Shown: positions 25,224 to 35,819 of the stretch, piece after piece
Numbering within the stretch: the stretch's first letter is position 1
Layout of the letters: each line of letters begins with the position of its first letter
Assembly (NCBI GenBank): GCA_016873995.1
Contig: VGVR01000006.1
Location: forward strand, 53,699-117,698
Direction of reading: 5' to 3'
DNA length: 64,000 bases
DNA from: Gemmatimonadota bacterium
GTDB taxonomy: Bacteria; Gemmatimonadota; Gemmatimonadetes; Longimicrobiales; Gaopeijiaceae
Notes under the pieces: generated by a model
The model's database searches: none
What the model was told of the DNA's origin: nothing
The model's input: the letters and a program-made list of their open reading frames with translations, nothing else
Position numbers and translations under genes: made by a program

Positions 25224-25772
25224 CTAAAGATCCAGCGGGATCACCTCGGGGTGCACTTTGCTCGTCGGCTTCACGCCGTCGACGTCGATTCCCTCGAGCT
25301 TGAGCAGCGCGACCTTCGCCGGTAGCCCGCCACCGAATCCGGTGAGGCTCCCGTCCGACGCCACCACGCGGTGGCACGGCACCACGATCGGGATGGGGTT
25401 CGAGCCCACGGCCTGACCGACTGCGCGCGCCATGTCGGGTTTGCCGATGTCGCGCGCCACGCGGCCGTAGGACACCACCTGCCCATACGGGATGGCGAGG
25501 AGTCGGTCGTAGACCTCGCGTTGGAACTCGCTGACCGAGTCGGGGAAGTCGAGGCGTAGCTCGAACGTCCGTCGGCCCTTGGCGAAGTACTCGTCCAGCT
25601 GACGGACGGCATCGGTGAGAAGTGGTGGCCATTGCTCCCGCGGGTCCTCGCGGTGCCCGCGCGGCAAGGCGCCGAACTCGATCCTGCGCACCCCCGACGG
25701 AGAGACCCACAAGGTCAGGGGCCCGGCGCGCGTCCCGGCCAGATGCGCCGAGTGGACCTCGACGGAGGTCAG
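25224..25772 (-). CDS. ogt: Methylated-DNA-protein cysteine methyltransferase
   Basis: About 182 residues. It removes O6-alkyl groups from guanine onto its own cysteine. The active-site PCHR is preceded by the arginine-finger helix (YGRVARDIGKPDMARAVG) and followed by the glycine-rich GSLTGFGGGLPAKVALL, the full C-terminal domain. The N-terminal domain (TLWVSPSGVRRIEF) is also complete. No ATG, GTG or TTG gives a proper start: the best candidate is CTG at 25772, which overlaps the sufU stop as CTGA, mimicking the NTGA coupling found elsewhere in the window. A TTG further in would cut the first strand. Confidence 0.85.
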   Translation of the reverse strand: MTSVEVHSAHLAGTRAGPLTLWVSPSGVRRIEFGALPRGHREDPREQWPPLLTDAVRQLDEYFAKGRRTFELRLDFPDSVSEFQREVYDRLLAIPYGQVVSYGRVARDIGKPDMARAVGQAVGSNPIPIVVPCHRVVASDGSLTGFGGGLPAKVALLKLEGIDVDGVKPTSKVHPEVIPLDL

Positions 25773-26221
25773 TGCTTGTCTCCCGCGGGGTGCTTCTCGA
25801 GGGCCTGCTGGAGCGCGTCGAAGCCCAGGAGAGCGCATTTGATGCGCACAGGGAACTTGCTCACGCCACGGAGCGCGCGCAGGTCGCCGAGCGCTTTGTC
25901 CTTCGCAGCCTCTTCGCTTCCGTGCATCATCTCGGTGAAACGCTTGGCCAAGGCATCGGCATCCGCGAGGGAACGGCCTTGGAGCAGCGTGGTCATCATG
26001 CTCACCGCCGCTTGGGAGATGGAGCACCCAGAGCCCACGAACTTGGCGGCTGCGATGCGGTCGTCCTCGATGCGGAGCTGGAGGCGGATCTCGTCCCCGC
26101 ACACCGGATTGGCGAGGTGCACTTCGAGCGTCTTCTCGGCGAGCTCGGCCTTGTTCCGCGGATTGCGGTAGTGCTCGAGGATGAGCTGCTGATAGAGCGA
26201 GTTGAGCTGCGGGGTGTCCAT
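25769..26221 (-). CDS. sufU: SufU iron-sulfur/sulfur-transfer scaffold-like protein
   Basis: 150 residues. The three conserved cysteines appear as NPVCGDE (Cys41), GSGCSISQA (Cys66) and RIKCALLGF (Cys129). An insert between the second and third, typical of SufU and absent from IscU, is present. SufU binds zinc and accepts sulfur from SufS in systems lacking SufE. The ATG at 26221 gives the standard opening (LNSLYQQLILEHYRNPRN). It sits 2.8 kb from sufS with two plus-strand genes between, so it is not in the suf operon, and it shares a transcript with ogt. Confidence 0.92.
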   Translation of the reverse strand: MDTPQLNSLYQQLILEHYRNPRNKAELAEKTLEVHLANPVCGDEIRLQLRIEDDRIAAAKFVGSGCSISQAAVSMMTTLLQGRSLADADALAKRFTEMMHGSEEAAKDKALGDLRALRGVSKFPVRIKCALLGFDALQQALEKHPAGDKH

Positions 26222-26362
26222 CGATGGGCGGGTAGGAGGTGCGTGAACGAAATCTAGGCCGCGGGCCCCCGAATGCCACCACCGGCCTTCGCGCGGCGCG
26301 GCTTCTCCGGCGGCCCGGCGCCCGCGAGCTTTGGCATACCGACGACTCGAACCGCTCGCGTG

Positions 26363-28351
26363 ATGCACACACCACTTCTCGCCGACCTGGTCACGCTGCT
26401 GGTGGTATCCATCGGCGTGCTGTACGCGTCGGCTCGCGTGCGCCTCCCGCCGATCGTCGGTTTCCTCATCTCGGGCATGCTGCTCGGGCCGCACGGGCTC
26501 GCGCTCGTCGAAGGTGGCGAGGACGTCCAGCAGATCGCCGAGATCGGCGTGGTGCTGCTCCTCTTCACGATCGGCCTCGAGTTCTCCCTGGCCGAGCTCA
26601 TGCGCATGCGGCGAGCGGCGGTGCTCGGGGGCTCCGTCCAGATCGCAGCCGTGACCGGCGTCGTCTTCCTGACGCTGATCCAATTCGGGGTGGCTCCTGG
26701 CGGCGCGCTCTTCCTCGGGCTCACGGCGTCGCTGAGCTCGACGGCGGTCGTGCTTCGGTTGCTCCAGCAGAGCGCGCAGGTCGACGCACCGCATGGACGC
26801 ATGAGCGTCGCGATGCTAGTCTGGCAGGACCTGATGATCGTGCCGATGATGCTGTTGATCCCGGTGCTGGCCGGCACTTCAGGGGGGCTGCTCGGCGCAC
26901 TCGGCGTCTTCGCGGCGCAGGCGGCGGCGATCCTCGCGCTCGTGGTGGTGCTGGCACGCTTCGTCGTACCGAAGCTGCTCGATCGCGTGGTCCAGACCAG
27001 GAGCAGGGACCTATTCCTCCTGACGATCCTCACGCTATGCCTTTCGATCGCGTGGGCGTCGTCGCTCGCGGGTCTCTCGCTCGCGCTCGGCGCCTTCCTG
27101 GCGGGTCTTCTCGTCGCGGAGTCCGAGTACAGCCATCAGGCGCTCGCGGATATCCTCCCGTTCCGTGACGTATTCGCCAGCTTCTTCTTCATCAGCATCG
27201 GGATGCTGCTCGATCTGCAACTGGCTGTGAGCGAGCCCCTGCTGTTGATCGGACTCGTGGCGGGCGTGCTGCTGGTCAAGATGCTCGCCGGCGCCCTGGC
27301 GGTGGTCGTGGTGGGCGCGCCCCTTCGCACCGCGGTCCTCACCGGCATGGCGACGAGCCAGGTCGGAGAATTCTCGTTCGTGCTCGCAGGTGCGGGCATC
27401 GCGGCCGGCTTGGTGAGCGACACCAGCTATCAGTGGTTCGTGGCCACGACGGTCGCGACGATCGGGCTCACACCCCTGATGCTCTCGTCCGCGCCGGCGG
27501 CGGCGAGCCTGCTCCACCGGCTCCCGCTCCCGCACCGGTTGCAGAGCCGCGGCAGCGTCGGGGAGTCCGGGCGGACGCCCAAGCAGCTCGAGAACCATCT
27601 GGTGGTGATCGGCTATGGAGTCAACGGTCGCAACGTCAGCCGCGCGGCGAGCGTCGCGGGAATCCCTCACGTCGCGGTCGACATGAACCCGGCGCTCGTC
27701 ACCGCGGAGCGGGAGCGCGGTGTGCCCGTCTACTACGGCGACGCCACGCGCGAGGCGCTCCTCGAGCATCTCGGCGTGCCGCGCGCGCGCGCCGTCGTCA
27801 TCGCCCTCTCCGACGCGGCCGCCACGCGTCAGGTCACGTCGCTCGTCCGCGCCCTCAACCCGACGTGCTCGATCGCAGCGCGCACGCGGTACGTGCGCGA
27901 GGTAGATGCGCTGAAGACCTTAGGCGCTGATACGGTGGTGCCCGAGGAGCTCGAGACTTCGGTGGAGATCGTGTCGCGCGTGCTGACGGGATACCTCGTG
28001 CCGCGCTCCGAGATCGATTCGTTCATCTCAGAGATCCGGGCGGGCAACTACGAGATGTGGCGCCAACCCACGGCGACCGCGCCCAGCCTCCAAGACCTGA
28101 AGCAGACGCTGACCGACGTGGAGATCAGCACGCTGCGCGTGGAGGCGGGCAGCGTGCTCGCGGGTCAGCGGCTCGTGGACTCGGACTTGCGCCCTGTGTT
28201 CGGCGTCACGGTGGTCGCCATTCGGCGCAACGAGGCGCTCATCCCGAACCCGCGCGGCGAGGAGCGCGTGGAAGCCGGAGATCTGCTGGTGGTGCTCGGG
28301 CTGGCGGAGGAGATCGTGGGGGCCAGCGCGTTGGCGAAGGGGCCAGGGTAG
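26363..28351 (+). CDS. CPA2-family cation:proton antiporter with RCK domains (KefB/YbaL-like)
   Basis: 662-residue inner-membrane antiporter. Residues 1-385 form about 12-13 helices of the Na+/H+ exchanger domain (VGFLISGMLLGPHGLAL, LLLFTIGLEFSLAEL, GAFLAGLLVAESEY). A TrkA-N Rossmann domain follows (VVIGYGVNGRN, near residue 415), and a TrkA-C domain ends the chain (about 585-660). The RCK domains would gate potassium or proton exchange by nucleotide binding. The ATG at 26363 starts the first helix; the frame upstream is open but not membrane-like. It is divergent from sufU. Confidence 0.9.
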   Translation: MHTPLLADLVTLLVVSIGVLYASARVRLPPIVGFLISGMLLGPHGLALVEGGEDVQQIAEIGVVLLLFTIGLEFSLAELMRMRRAAVLGGSVQIAAVTGVVFLTLIQFGVAPGGALFLGLTASLSSTAVVLRLLQQSAQVDAPHGRMSVAMLVWQDLMIVPMMLLIPVLAGTSGGLLGALGVFAAQAAAILALVVVLARFVVPKLLDRVVQTRSRDLFLLTILTLCLSIAWASSLAGLSLALGAFLAGLLVAESEYSHQALADILPFRDVFASFFFISIGMLLDLQLAVSEPLLLIGLVAGVLLVKMLAGALAVVVVGAPLRTAVLTGMATSQVGEFSFVLAGAGIAAGLVSDTSYQWFVATTVATIGLTPLMLSSAPAAASLLHRLPLPHRLQSRGSVGESGRTPKQLENHLVVIGYGVNGRNVSRAASVAGIPHVAVDMNPALVTAERERGVPVYYGDATREALLEHLGVPRARAVVIALSDAAATRQVTSLVRALNPTCSIAARTRYVREVDALKTLGADTVVPEELETSVEIVSRVLTGYLVPRSEIDSFISEIRAGNYEMWRQPTATAPSLQDLKQTLTDVEISTLRVEAGSVLAGQRLVDSDLRPVFGVTVVAIRRNEALIPNPRGEERVEAGDLLVVLGLAEEIVGASALAKGPG

Positions 28352-28485
28352 GCGTCTCACTGGCGCACTTGGCCGCCGCCATGCCGCCGACGTCGAGTGT
28401 GTGAGAATCCGGTGCTTGTGCGTCCCATAGAGCAAGGGTCGGGGTCGACCAAGCGACGGACCCGCACACATCGACGGAGCCAGGT

Positions 28486-28851
28486 ATGAACCACCGAATC
28501 GCTCGCGCTGCCGCGTGGCCGCAGTTCATCGCACTGACACTCACGATTGCTGTCTCGGGCTGCGCGTCGAGAGCCCGCGTTTCGGAGGTGAGCGTCGCCC
28601 GAGATGTCGTCGTGACGGTCGAGAACCAGAACTACAAGGACGCGGTGGTCTATGCCATCTGGGGCGCGGGCCCGCGCGACCGCCTGGGCATGGTCACGGG
28701 CAACACGACCCAGACGTTCGAGTCGGCGGTGCGCGGTGGAGGCGAGCTGCGCGTGGAGGTGGACTTCTTGGCGGGCGTCGACCTGGTGGCGGAGCGCATG
28801 GATGTATTCGAGGGCGACGACATCCATGTCCTCATTCCTCCGCATATCTGA
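28486..28851 (+). CDS. Small lipoprotein, unknown function
   Basis: 121 residues. A signal sequence with lipobox VSGC (Cys at about 25) is followed by about 90 residues of beta-rich sequence (VVTVENQNYKDAVVYAIW, LGMVTGNTTQTFE). The pattern resembles the small immunoglobulin-like lipoproteins seen in Gemmatimonadota but matches no named family that can be recognised. The ATG has a GAGCCAGG ribosome-binding site. It stands alone; nothing recognisable lies between it and sufS (28852-29061). Confidence 0.7.
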   Translation: MNHRIARAAAWPQFIALTLTIAVSGCASRARVSEVSVARDVVVTVENQNYKDAVVYAIWGAGPRDRLGMVTGNTTQTFESAVRGGGELRVEVDFLAGVDLVAERMDVFEGDDIHVLIPPHI

Positions 28852-29061
28852 GGCGGGGTGCGGGGAGGTCAGAGGTGGTGGCGTCGCCACTTGCACTAAG
28901 GCGCCGTTTCGCCCCAGGCACCTACGAACCGAGCGAAGGACCGCGAGTCCCTACCGAGACTCGAGCAGTTCAGGGACTACTGGCTCGGCACACGAGGTAA
29001 TGACGGACCGTCCGGCTCGAACCGCGACCAACCTCAGCGGAAGGACCGCCTTCCTCGCCCC

Positions 29062-30613
<1,552 letters not shown>

Positions 30614-30718
30614 GAACGTTCGTGCGCCAGGAGGTTGCGGTTCTGCCCGCGCGAAACGTGAGAACGGCGACGCTGCCCGCGCGCAGGGCGCATGGGGTAC
30701 GCTTCTCGTAGGGGACAT

Positions 30719-30748
30719 CGGCGCCGGGACTCGGTCGGCCCGGCGCCG
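30719..30748. terminator. Strong hairpin inside the suf cluster
   Basis: Perfect 10-bp stem CGGCGCCGGG/CCCGGCGCCG with a 10-base loop, in the 227-base gap between sufD and the Rieske gene. There is no T-tract. It may attenuate or end sufCBD transcription, or stabilise its 3' end, separating it from Rieske-sufS. Confidence 0.5.
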
Positions 30749-30840
30749 CTAAGCGAGGCCGCACACGCGCCAGAGCACCCACCAGGTCGGCACCAGAGCG
30801 GTCCCCGAAGAGGAGCGTGCCCCGTGCGCCCGAGCCTACG

Positions 30841-32190
30841 TCACCCATGCTGCGCCAACTTCTCCTCGATCACGCGCGTCACCTTCTCGGACACCCCACC
30901 CAGCGGCAGCTTGGACAGCACCTCGCCCAAGAAGCCGAGCACCACGAGCCGCTCCGCCGTGGTGCGGTCCAGTCCGCGCGACATCAGGTAGAACTTCGCC
31001 TCGGCGTCCAGCTCGCCCACCGTGGCGCCGTGCGAGCACTTCACGTCGTCCGCTTGGATCTCCAGGTTCGGCAGCGAGTCCGCGTGTGCCTTCGGAGAGA
31101 GCAGCAGGTTCCGGTTCTTCTGGTACGCGTCCGTCTTCTGCGCGCCCGGATGAACGCGGATGATCCCGCGGAAGACCGCGCGGCTCGAGCCGTCGAGTGC
31201 GCCCTTGTACAGCAGGTCGCTCGACGTGTTCGGCGTGATGTGGTCCTGGCTGGTGCTGAAGTCGAAGTGCTGCGTGCCGTCCCCGAAGTAGAGCCCGAGC
31301 ATGTCGGAGTTGGCGCCGGGCCCGAGCAGTCGGGCGTTCAGGTCGACGCGGCTGACGGAGGCGCCGAGCCCGACGTTGAGCGTGTCGAGCTTCGCATCGC
31401 GACCCGCCAGCGTGCGCTGCACGGACTGATAGAACGCGCCTTTGCCGAGGCGCTGCACCGCCACGTATTGCACCTGCGCGCCGTCGCGCGCGACGACTTC
31501 GACCGCCGTGGAGGAGAGCGTCTGGGAAGCGAAGTCCTCCGAAAGGATCTCGTCGACGTACGAGACCTGGCTCTCGCGCTCGGCCACGATCAGAACGCGG
31601 CTGAAGTAGGCGGCGGAGGCCTCGGAGAGCCAGCGCGTCACGCGCACCGGCAGCTCGAGGCGCACGCCCCGCGGCACGTACAGGAAGACGCCGTCGGCCC
31701 AGAGCGCCGCATTCAGCGCCGCGAGCTTGCCGTCTTCGGCGGGTACCACCGACGCGAGGTGCTCCTTCACGAGCGCGTGGTGCTCGTCCACCGCCTCGTG
31801 CAACGAACAGAGCAGCACGCCCTTCTTCGCCAACGTCGCGTCGAGGTCCGCGTGCACGACGTGCCCGTCGATGAGCACCAGGTGCCCCGAGGCCGCGTGG
31901 TCCTCGTCCATCGCGTCGCGCAGCCGTTGCGGCCACTTCGTGGCGTCGTCGGGCGCGACCTGACCGTCCGCGAGCCGCAGCGCGTCCCACGAGAGCTTCT
32001 TTCTCAGGTCGGTGTAGCGCCACTCCTCGAGTTTCGTGGTCGGGAGCGGCGTCTGCTCGTAGACGGACCACGCGTGCTCCCGCCGCTCGGCTAGCCACTG
32101 CGGCTCGCCCGCGGTGAGCCGCTCCACCGCTTCTGCATGGAACGCCGCCGTCACGCCTTCGGGCGCTAGGGTCTGAGTCGCGTCAGCCAA
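30841..32190 (-). CDS. sufD: SufD Fe-S scaffold subunit
   Basis: 449-residue SufD. With SufB and SufC it forms the SufBC2D scaffold on which clusters are built. The N-terminal helical region ([28 protein letters not shown]) and the beta-helix core ([33 protein letters not shown]) are characteristic, as is the [21 protein letters not shown] segment. The ATG at 32190 overlaps the sufB stop by 8 bases. This subunit has no catalytic cysteine of its own. Confidence 0.94.
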   Translation of the reverse strand: MADATQTLAPEGVTAAFHAEAVERLTAGEPQWLAERREHAWSVYEQTPLPTTKLEEWRYTDLRKKLSWDALRLADGQVAPDDATKWPQRLRDAMDEDHAASGHLVLIDGHVVHADLDATLAKKGVLLCSLHEAVDEHHALVKEHLASVVPAEDGKLAALNAALWADGVFLYVPRGVRLELPVRVTRWLSEASAAYFSRVLIVAERESQVSYVDEILSEDFASQTLSSTAVEVVARDGAQVQYVAVQRLGKGAFYQSVQRTLAGRDAKLDTLNVGLGASVSRVDLNARLLGPGANSDMLGLYFGDGTQHFDFSTSQDHITPNTSSDLLYKGALDGSSRAVFRGIIRVHPGAQKTDAYQKNRNLLLSPKAHADSLPNLEIQADDVKCSHGATVGELDAEAKFYLMSRGLDRTTAERLVVLGFLGEVLSKLPLGGVSEKVTRVIEEKLAQHG

Positions 32191-33598
32191 CGCTCCCCTC
32201 CATCTCCAGCTCGATCAGTCGGTTCAACTCGACCGCGTACTCGAGCGGCAGCTCCTTGGCGATGGGCTCGATGAACCCACGCACGATCATCGCCATCGCC
32301 TCGTCTTCTGGGATGCCGCGGCTCGTCAGGTAGAAGAGCTGCTCTTCGCCGATCTTCGACACCGAAGCCTCATGACCGACGTTGGCGTCGTTCTCGTCGA
32401 TCTCGATGTACGGATACGTGTCCGTGCGCGACGTGTCGTTGATGAGCAGAGCGTCGCACTCGACGTTCGAGCGCGCATGATGCGCGCCCTTGTAGACCTT
32501 GCAGAGCCCGCGGTAGGTCGCGCGGCCCTTACCCTTCGAGATGGACTTGGACACGATCGACGACGTGGTGTGCGGCGCGACGTGCACGACCTTGCCCCCG
32601 GTGTCCTGGTGCTGGCCGTCGCCCGCGTACGCGATCGACAGGATCTCGCCGTGCGCGCCCTCACCCATCAGGTAGCACGACGGATACTTCATGGTCAGCT
32701 TCGACCCGAGGTTCCCGTCGAGCCACTCCATGTGCCCGCCCTCGGCCACCATCGCACGCTGGGTGACGAGGTTGTACATGTTGTTCGACCAGTTCTGGAT
32801 GGTCGTGTAGCGGAAGCGTGCGTTCTTCTTGACGATGATCTCGATCACGCCCGAGTGGAACGACTCGGTCGAGTAGACGGGCGCGGTGCATCCCTCGATG
32901 TAGTGCGCGTGCGCGCCTTCGTCGCAGATGATGAGCGTGCGCTCGAACTGACCCATCCGCTCCTGGTTCACACGGAAGTACGCCTGCAGGGGCGTCTCGA
33001 GGTGCACACCCTTCGGGATGTAGACGAACGAGCCGCCCGACCACACGGCCGAGTTCATGGCGGCGAATTTATTGTCCTGCGGTGGCACGACCGTGGCGAA
33101 GTGCTCGCGGAAGAGCTCGGGATGGTTCTTCAGGCCGTCCTCGATCGAATCGAAGATGACGCCCTTGTCCTCCCATTCCTTCCGGAGCGAGTGATACACC
33201 ATCTCGGACTCGTACTGCGCGCCGACGCCCGCGAGGATCTTACGCTCCGCCTCCGGGATGCCGAGCTTCTCGAACGTGTCCTTGATCTCTTCGGGCACGT
33301 CCTCCCATGAGCGCTGCATGCGGTCCTGCGGGCGCACATAGAAATAGATCTCGTCGAGAATCGCCTCGAGGCCGTCCAGCTCGCCGCCCCACTTCGGCAT
33401 CGGCTTCGACTCGTACGTCTTCAGGGCTTTCAGGCGGAAGTCGAGCATCCACTGGGGCTCTTCCTTATGCGCGGAGATCTGACGCACGACCTCCTCGGAG
33501 AGTCCCTTCTGGGCGCGGAAGACGGGCTCGGCTTGCGTGACGAATCCGTACTTGTACTCGTCAAGGTTGAGCTCTTGGATCGTCTGATCTTGCGGCAT
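32183..33598 (-). CDS. sufB: SufB Fe-S scaffold subunit
   Basis: 471-residue SufB, the core of the SufBC2D scaffold. Conserved blocks include [30 protein letters not shown], the EGCTAP tract with its conserved cysteine, and [19 protein letters not shown]. Length matches the family. The ATG at 33598 is preceded by a strong GGAAGGAGAC ribosome-binding site, consistent with high expression. It follows sufC by 16 bases and overlaps sufD. Confidence 0.97.
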   Translation of the reverse strand: MPQDQTIQELNLDEYKYGFVTQAEPVFRAQKGLSEEVVRQISAHKEEPQWMLDFRLKALKTYESKPMPKWGGELDGLEAILDEIYFYVRPQDRMQRSWEDVPEEIKDTFEKLGIPEAERKILAGVGAQYESEMVYHSLRKEWEDKGVIFDSIEDGLKNHPELFREHFATVVPPQDNKFAAMNSAVWSGGSFVYIPKGVHLETPLQAYFRVNQERMGQFERTLIICDEGAHAHYIEGCTAPVYSTESFHSGVIEIIVKKNARFRYTTIQNWSNNMYNLVTQRAMVAEGGHMEWLDGNLGSKLTMKYPSCYLMGEGAHGEILSIAYAGDGQHQDTGGKVVHVAPHTTSSIVSKSISKGKGRATYRGLCKVYKGAHHARSNVECDALLINDTSRTDTYPYIEIDENDANVGHEASVSKIGEEQLFYLTSRGIPEDEAMAMIVRGFIEPIAKELPLEYAVELNRLIELEMEGSVG

Positions 33599-33614
33599 GG
33601 AAGGTCTCCTTCCG

Positions 33615-34436
33615 TCAGGACTGCTTGGACTTCGTCGACTTGCTGGACGGCGAGCTGCCGTTCGTCGATGGCTCCTGGCCCTCGTACGTCTTATATCCCT
33701 CGGCCTCGAGGGCGAGCGCGACTTCGGGCCCGCCGGAGCGCACGATGCGGCCTGAGACCATGACGTGCACGAAATCGGGCTTGATGTAGTCGAGCAGGCG
33801 CTGGTAGTGCGTGATGAGGAGGATCGACATCGAGGGATCCTCGTCCTGCAGCTTGTTCACGCCGTTCGCGACGACCTTGAGCGCGTCGATGTCGAGGCCG
33901 GAGTCGGTTTCGTCCATGACGGCGAGCTTGGGCTTGAGCACCGCCATCTGTAGGATCTCGTTGCGCTTCTTCTCGCCCCCGCTGAAGCCGTCGTTCACGT
34001 GACGCTCGGCGAACGCGAGATCCATATCGAGCATCTGCATGCGTTCGGCGAGCATGTCCGTGAACTCGAAGATGTCGAGCTCCTGGCCTTCCTCGAGACG
34101 CGACTGCACGGCCGTACGCAGGAAATTCGCGATCGACACCCCGGGAATGTCCACCGGATACTGGAAGGCGAGGAAGACGCCAGCCCGCGAGCGCTCGTCC
34201 GCCTCGAGCTCGAGCAGGTCGTGCCCGTCGAACGTGACCTTGCCGGCGGTGGGCTCGTACCCGGGGTGCCCTGCGAGAACCTTGGCCAGCGTGCTCTTGC
34301 CGGACCCGTTCGGCCCCATGATCGCGTGGATCTCCCCGGGGCGGATCGTCAGGTCGACCCCCTTCAGGATGCCGAGCTCTTCCTCGGCGACCTTGGCCTG
34401 GAGGCCCTCGATCTTCAGAATGGGGGCGACGCTCAT
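33615..34436 (-). CDS. sufC: SufC ABC-type ATPase
   Basis: 273-residue ATPase subunit of SufBC2D. Walker A reads GPNGSGKST (about 42-50), the ABC signature [10 protein letters not shown] near 150, and Walker B is followed by the SufC-typical [12 protein letters not shown]. The [16 protein letters not shown] and [11 protein letters not shown] segments match the family. About 20 extra Ser/Lys-rich residues end the chain. It is the first suf gene, so the promoter and operator-like palindrome upstream (34487-34542) probably control the cluster. Confidence 0.96.
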   Translation of the reverse strand: MSVAPILKIEGLQAKVAEEELGILKGVDLTIRPGEIHAIMGPNGSGKSTLAKVLAGHPGYEPTAGKVTFDGHDLLELEADERSRAGVFLAFQYPVDIPGVSIANFLRTAVQSRLEEGQELDIFEFTDMLAERMQMLDMDLAFAERHVNDGFSGGEKKRNEILQMAVLKPKLAVMDETDSGLDIDALKVVANGVNKLQDEDPSMSILLITHYQRLLDYIKPDFVHVMVSGRIVRSGGPEVALALEAEGYKTYEGQEPSTNGSSPSSKSTKSKQS

Positions 34437-34486
34437 CTAGACCCTCGGGCAGTAGGGGTCACCGCACCCGGGCGGGGCAGTTTATC

Positions 34487-34499
34487 AAGAATGATTCTT
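34487..34499. promoter_or_regulatory. Perfect palindrome in the suf leader (7-1-7-like operator)
   Basis: AAGAATGATTCTT is a perfect 6-1-6 palindrome in an otherwise GC-rich leader, and the outer bases bring it to 6 of 7 in a 7-1-7 arrangement. That geometry is used by Fur/PerR-family sites. It lies 51-63 bases upstream of the sufC ATG and just downstream of the likely start point. Iron or redox control of suf is inferred; no regulator gene is nearby. Confidence 0.45.
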
Positions 34500-34513
34500 T
34501 GTTTCGGGGTCGA

Positions 34514-34542
34514 AACGTAGGCCGGGAAAAAACGGGGGTCAA
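34514..34542 (-). promoter_or_regulatory. Candidate sigma-70-type promoter for sufC
   Basis: On the minus strand, TTGACC (34542-34537), a 17-base spacer and TACGTT (34519-34514) form a fair -35/-10 pair, about 80-105 bases upstream of the sufC ATG. Transcription would begin near 34507, placing the palindrome at 34487-34499 just inside the transcript. Confidence 0.35.
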
Positions 34543-35436
34543 GTGAAGGGAAAGGGGCCTGAAAGGGGGCTTCCGGCGCGGGCTCCAGAGCCTCCGGGGA
34601 GCGTCGGCGAAGCCAGCCCGGGGGGCGGCGGCGGAACGTGGCTGGTACTCGGCGGAGGTGGCCTGAAGGGCCTGGCGCACGTCGGCGTGTGGGAGGCGTT
34701 GGGCGACGCCGGCGTGGAGGTCGATGGCATCGTCGGGACGAGCATCGGGGCCTTGGTCGCCGCGCTCGCCGCCAGCGGGATGCCGGTGAATGAGATGCGC
34801 GCGCACGCACTGGCCCTCGACCGCGCCCGGGTCGCGAGGGTGAACCGTCGTGCCGTGTGGATCAACGGAATCCGCCAGCCCAGCCTGTTCCACGGCGAGA
34901 CACTGCGATCGCTCTATGCATCGATCCTCCCGCGGAAGGGGTGGGGTGCGCTCCGTATCCCCGTCCTCATGAACGCGGTGGACCTGGCCGACGCTTCCAC
35001 CGTGTGGTTCGGCGCGGGCGCACGCACGGATCTCTCGCTGACCGAGGCCGTCTACGCTTCGTCGGCGTTGCCGGTGTTCTATCCGCCGCAGGAAGCCCGC
35101 GGGCATGCCTATGTCGACGGCGGTATCGCGGATACATTGCCGATCGGGAAAGCGGCTGATCAAGGCGCCGGCCGCATCATTGCGGTCGACGTGGGCTCGG
35201 GTGGGAAAGCCGATGTGCGCGAGGTGCTGCGTGGAGGCATGATCGCGGTCCACCAGCGAGTCGTGGCCATGATGATGGCGGAGCGGCGGCACGCGATGGT
35301 GGCCGACTGGCCAGATACACGCCTCACTTACGTTCGCCCACAGCTGGCCGGCTACGGCACGTTCGACTTCGAGCACATTCCGTACTTCCTCGACGAAGGA
35401 CGGCGGGCCATGCGTGAGGCCCTCGTCGCGTCGTGA
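34543..35436 (+). CDS. Patatin-like phospholipase
   Basis: 297-residue RssA/patatin-type lipid acyl hydrolase. The oxyanion loop GGGGLKG is at about 38-44, the nucleophile in GTSIGAL near residue 66, and the partner aspartate in VDGGIADTLP, giving the Ser-Asp dyad. The 30-residue Gly/Pro-rich lead before the core is unusual and may not be translated if a later start is used; the GTG at 34543 is only the longest option. It is divergent from sufC with a 106-base gap. The stop overlaps the next lipoprotein (GTGA). Confidence 0.86.
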   Translation: MKGKGPERGLPARAPEPPGSVGEASPGGGGGTWLVLGGGGLKGLAHVGVWEALGDAGVEVDGIVGTSIGALVAALAASGMPVNEMRAHALALDRARVARVNRRAVWINGIRQPSLFHGETLRSLYASILPRKGWGALRIPVLMNAVDLADASTVWFGAGARTDLSLTEAVYASSALPVFYPPQEARGHAYVDGGIADTLPIGKAADQGAGRIIAVDVGSGGKADVREVLRGGMIAVHQRVVAMMMAERRHAMVADWPDTRLTYVRPQLAGYGTFDFEHIPYFLDEGRRAMREALVAS

Positions 35437-35819
35437 TCTCGCTGCGGGCTCTCGGCCCGGTCGCGGTCGTAATCGTGGTGACGGCCACGGGGTGTACGGA
35501 CCAAGGGCCCGTGTCGGCTCCCGGGACGCTCACCGCCACGCTCGTGTCGCCGAACGGCGCCGAGGGCGCTGCGGTCGTCGCTCTGACGGGCGAGGGCATC
35601 GGTCCCGCGAGCGGTGTCGGGGACGTGACACTCTTTCGCTCCGACGACCCCGACGGGACCACGCTCGTGCTGGTGAGCCCGGGCGGTGGCACGCTCGCGT
35701 TCGCGATGGCGTTGGCGTATACGACGCGCGTACCCGCGAGTGCGGTCGAGCAGGTGGCGGGGACCGACGATGAGATGCGGACCTCGGTGGCGACGTACCG
35801 GGTGGTGTGGAGTCGATGA
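35433..35819 (+). CDS. Small exported lipoprotein, unknown function
   Basis: 128 residues from a GTG at 35433 that overlaps the patatin stop. The signal peptide ends with ATGC, after which TDQGPV starts the mature lipoprotein. The remainder is a single Ig-like beta domain rich in Gly, Thr and Val (LTATLVSPNGAEGAAVVAL, LVLVSPGGGTLAFAMAL). No family is recognised. Its stop overlaps the M6 protease start (ATGA at 35816), so the three genes are a coupled set. Confidence 0.7.
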   Translation: MISLRALGPVAVVIVVTATGCTDQGPVSAPGTLTATLVSPNGAEGAAVVALTGEGIGPASGVGDVTLFRSDDPDGTTLVLVSPGGGTLAFAMALAYTTRVPASAVEQVAGTDDEMRTSVATYRVVWSR

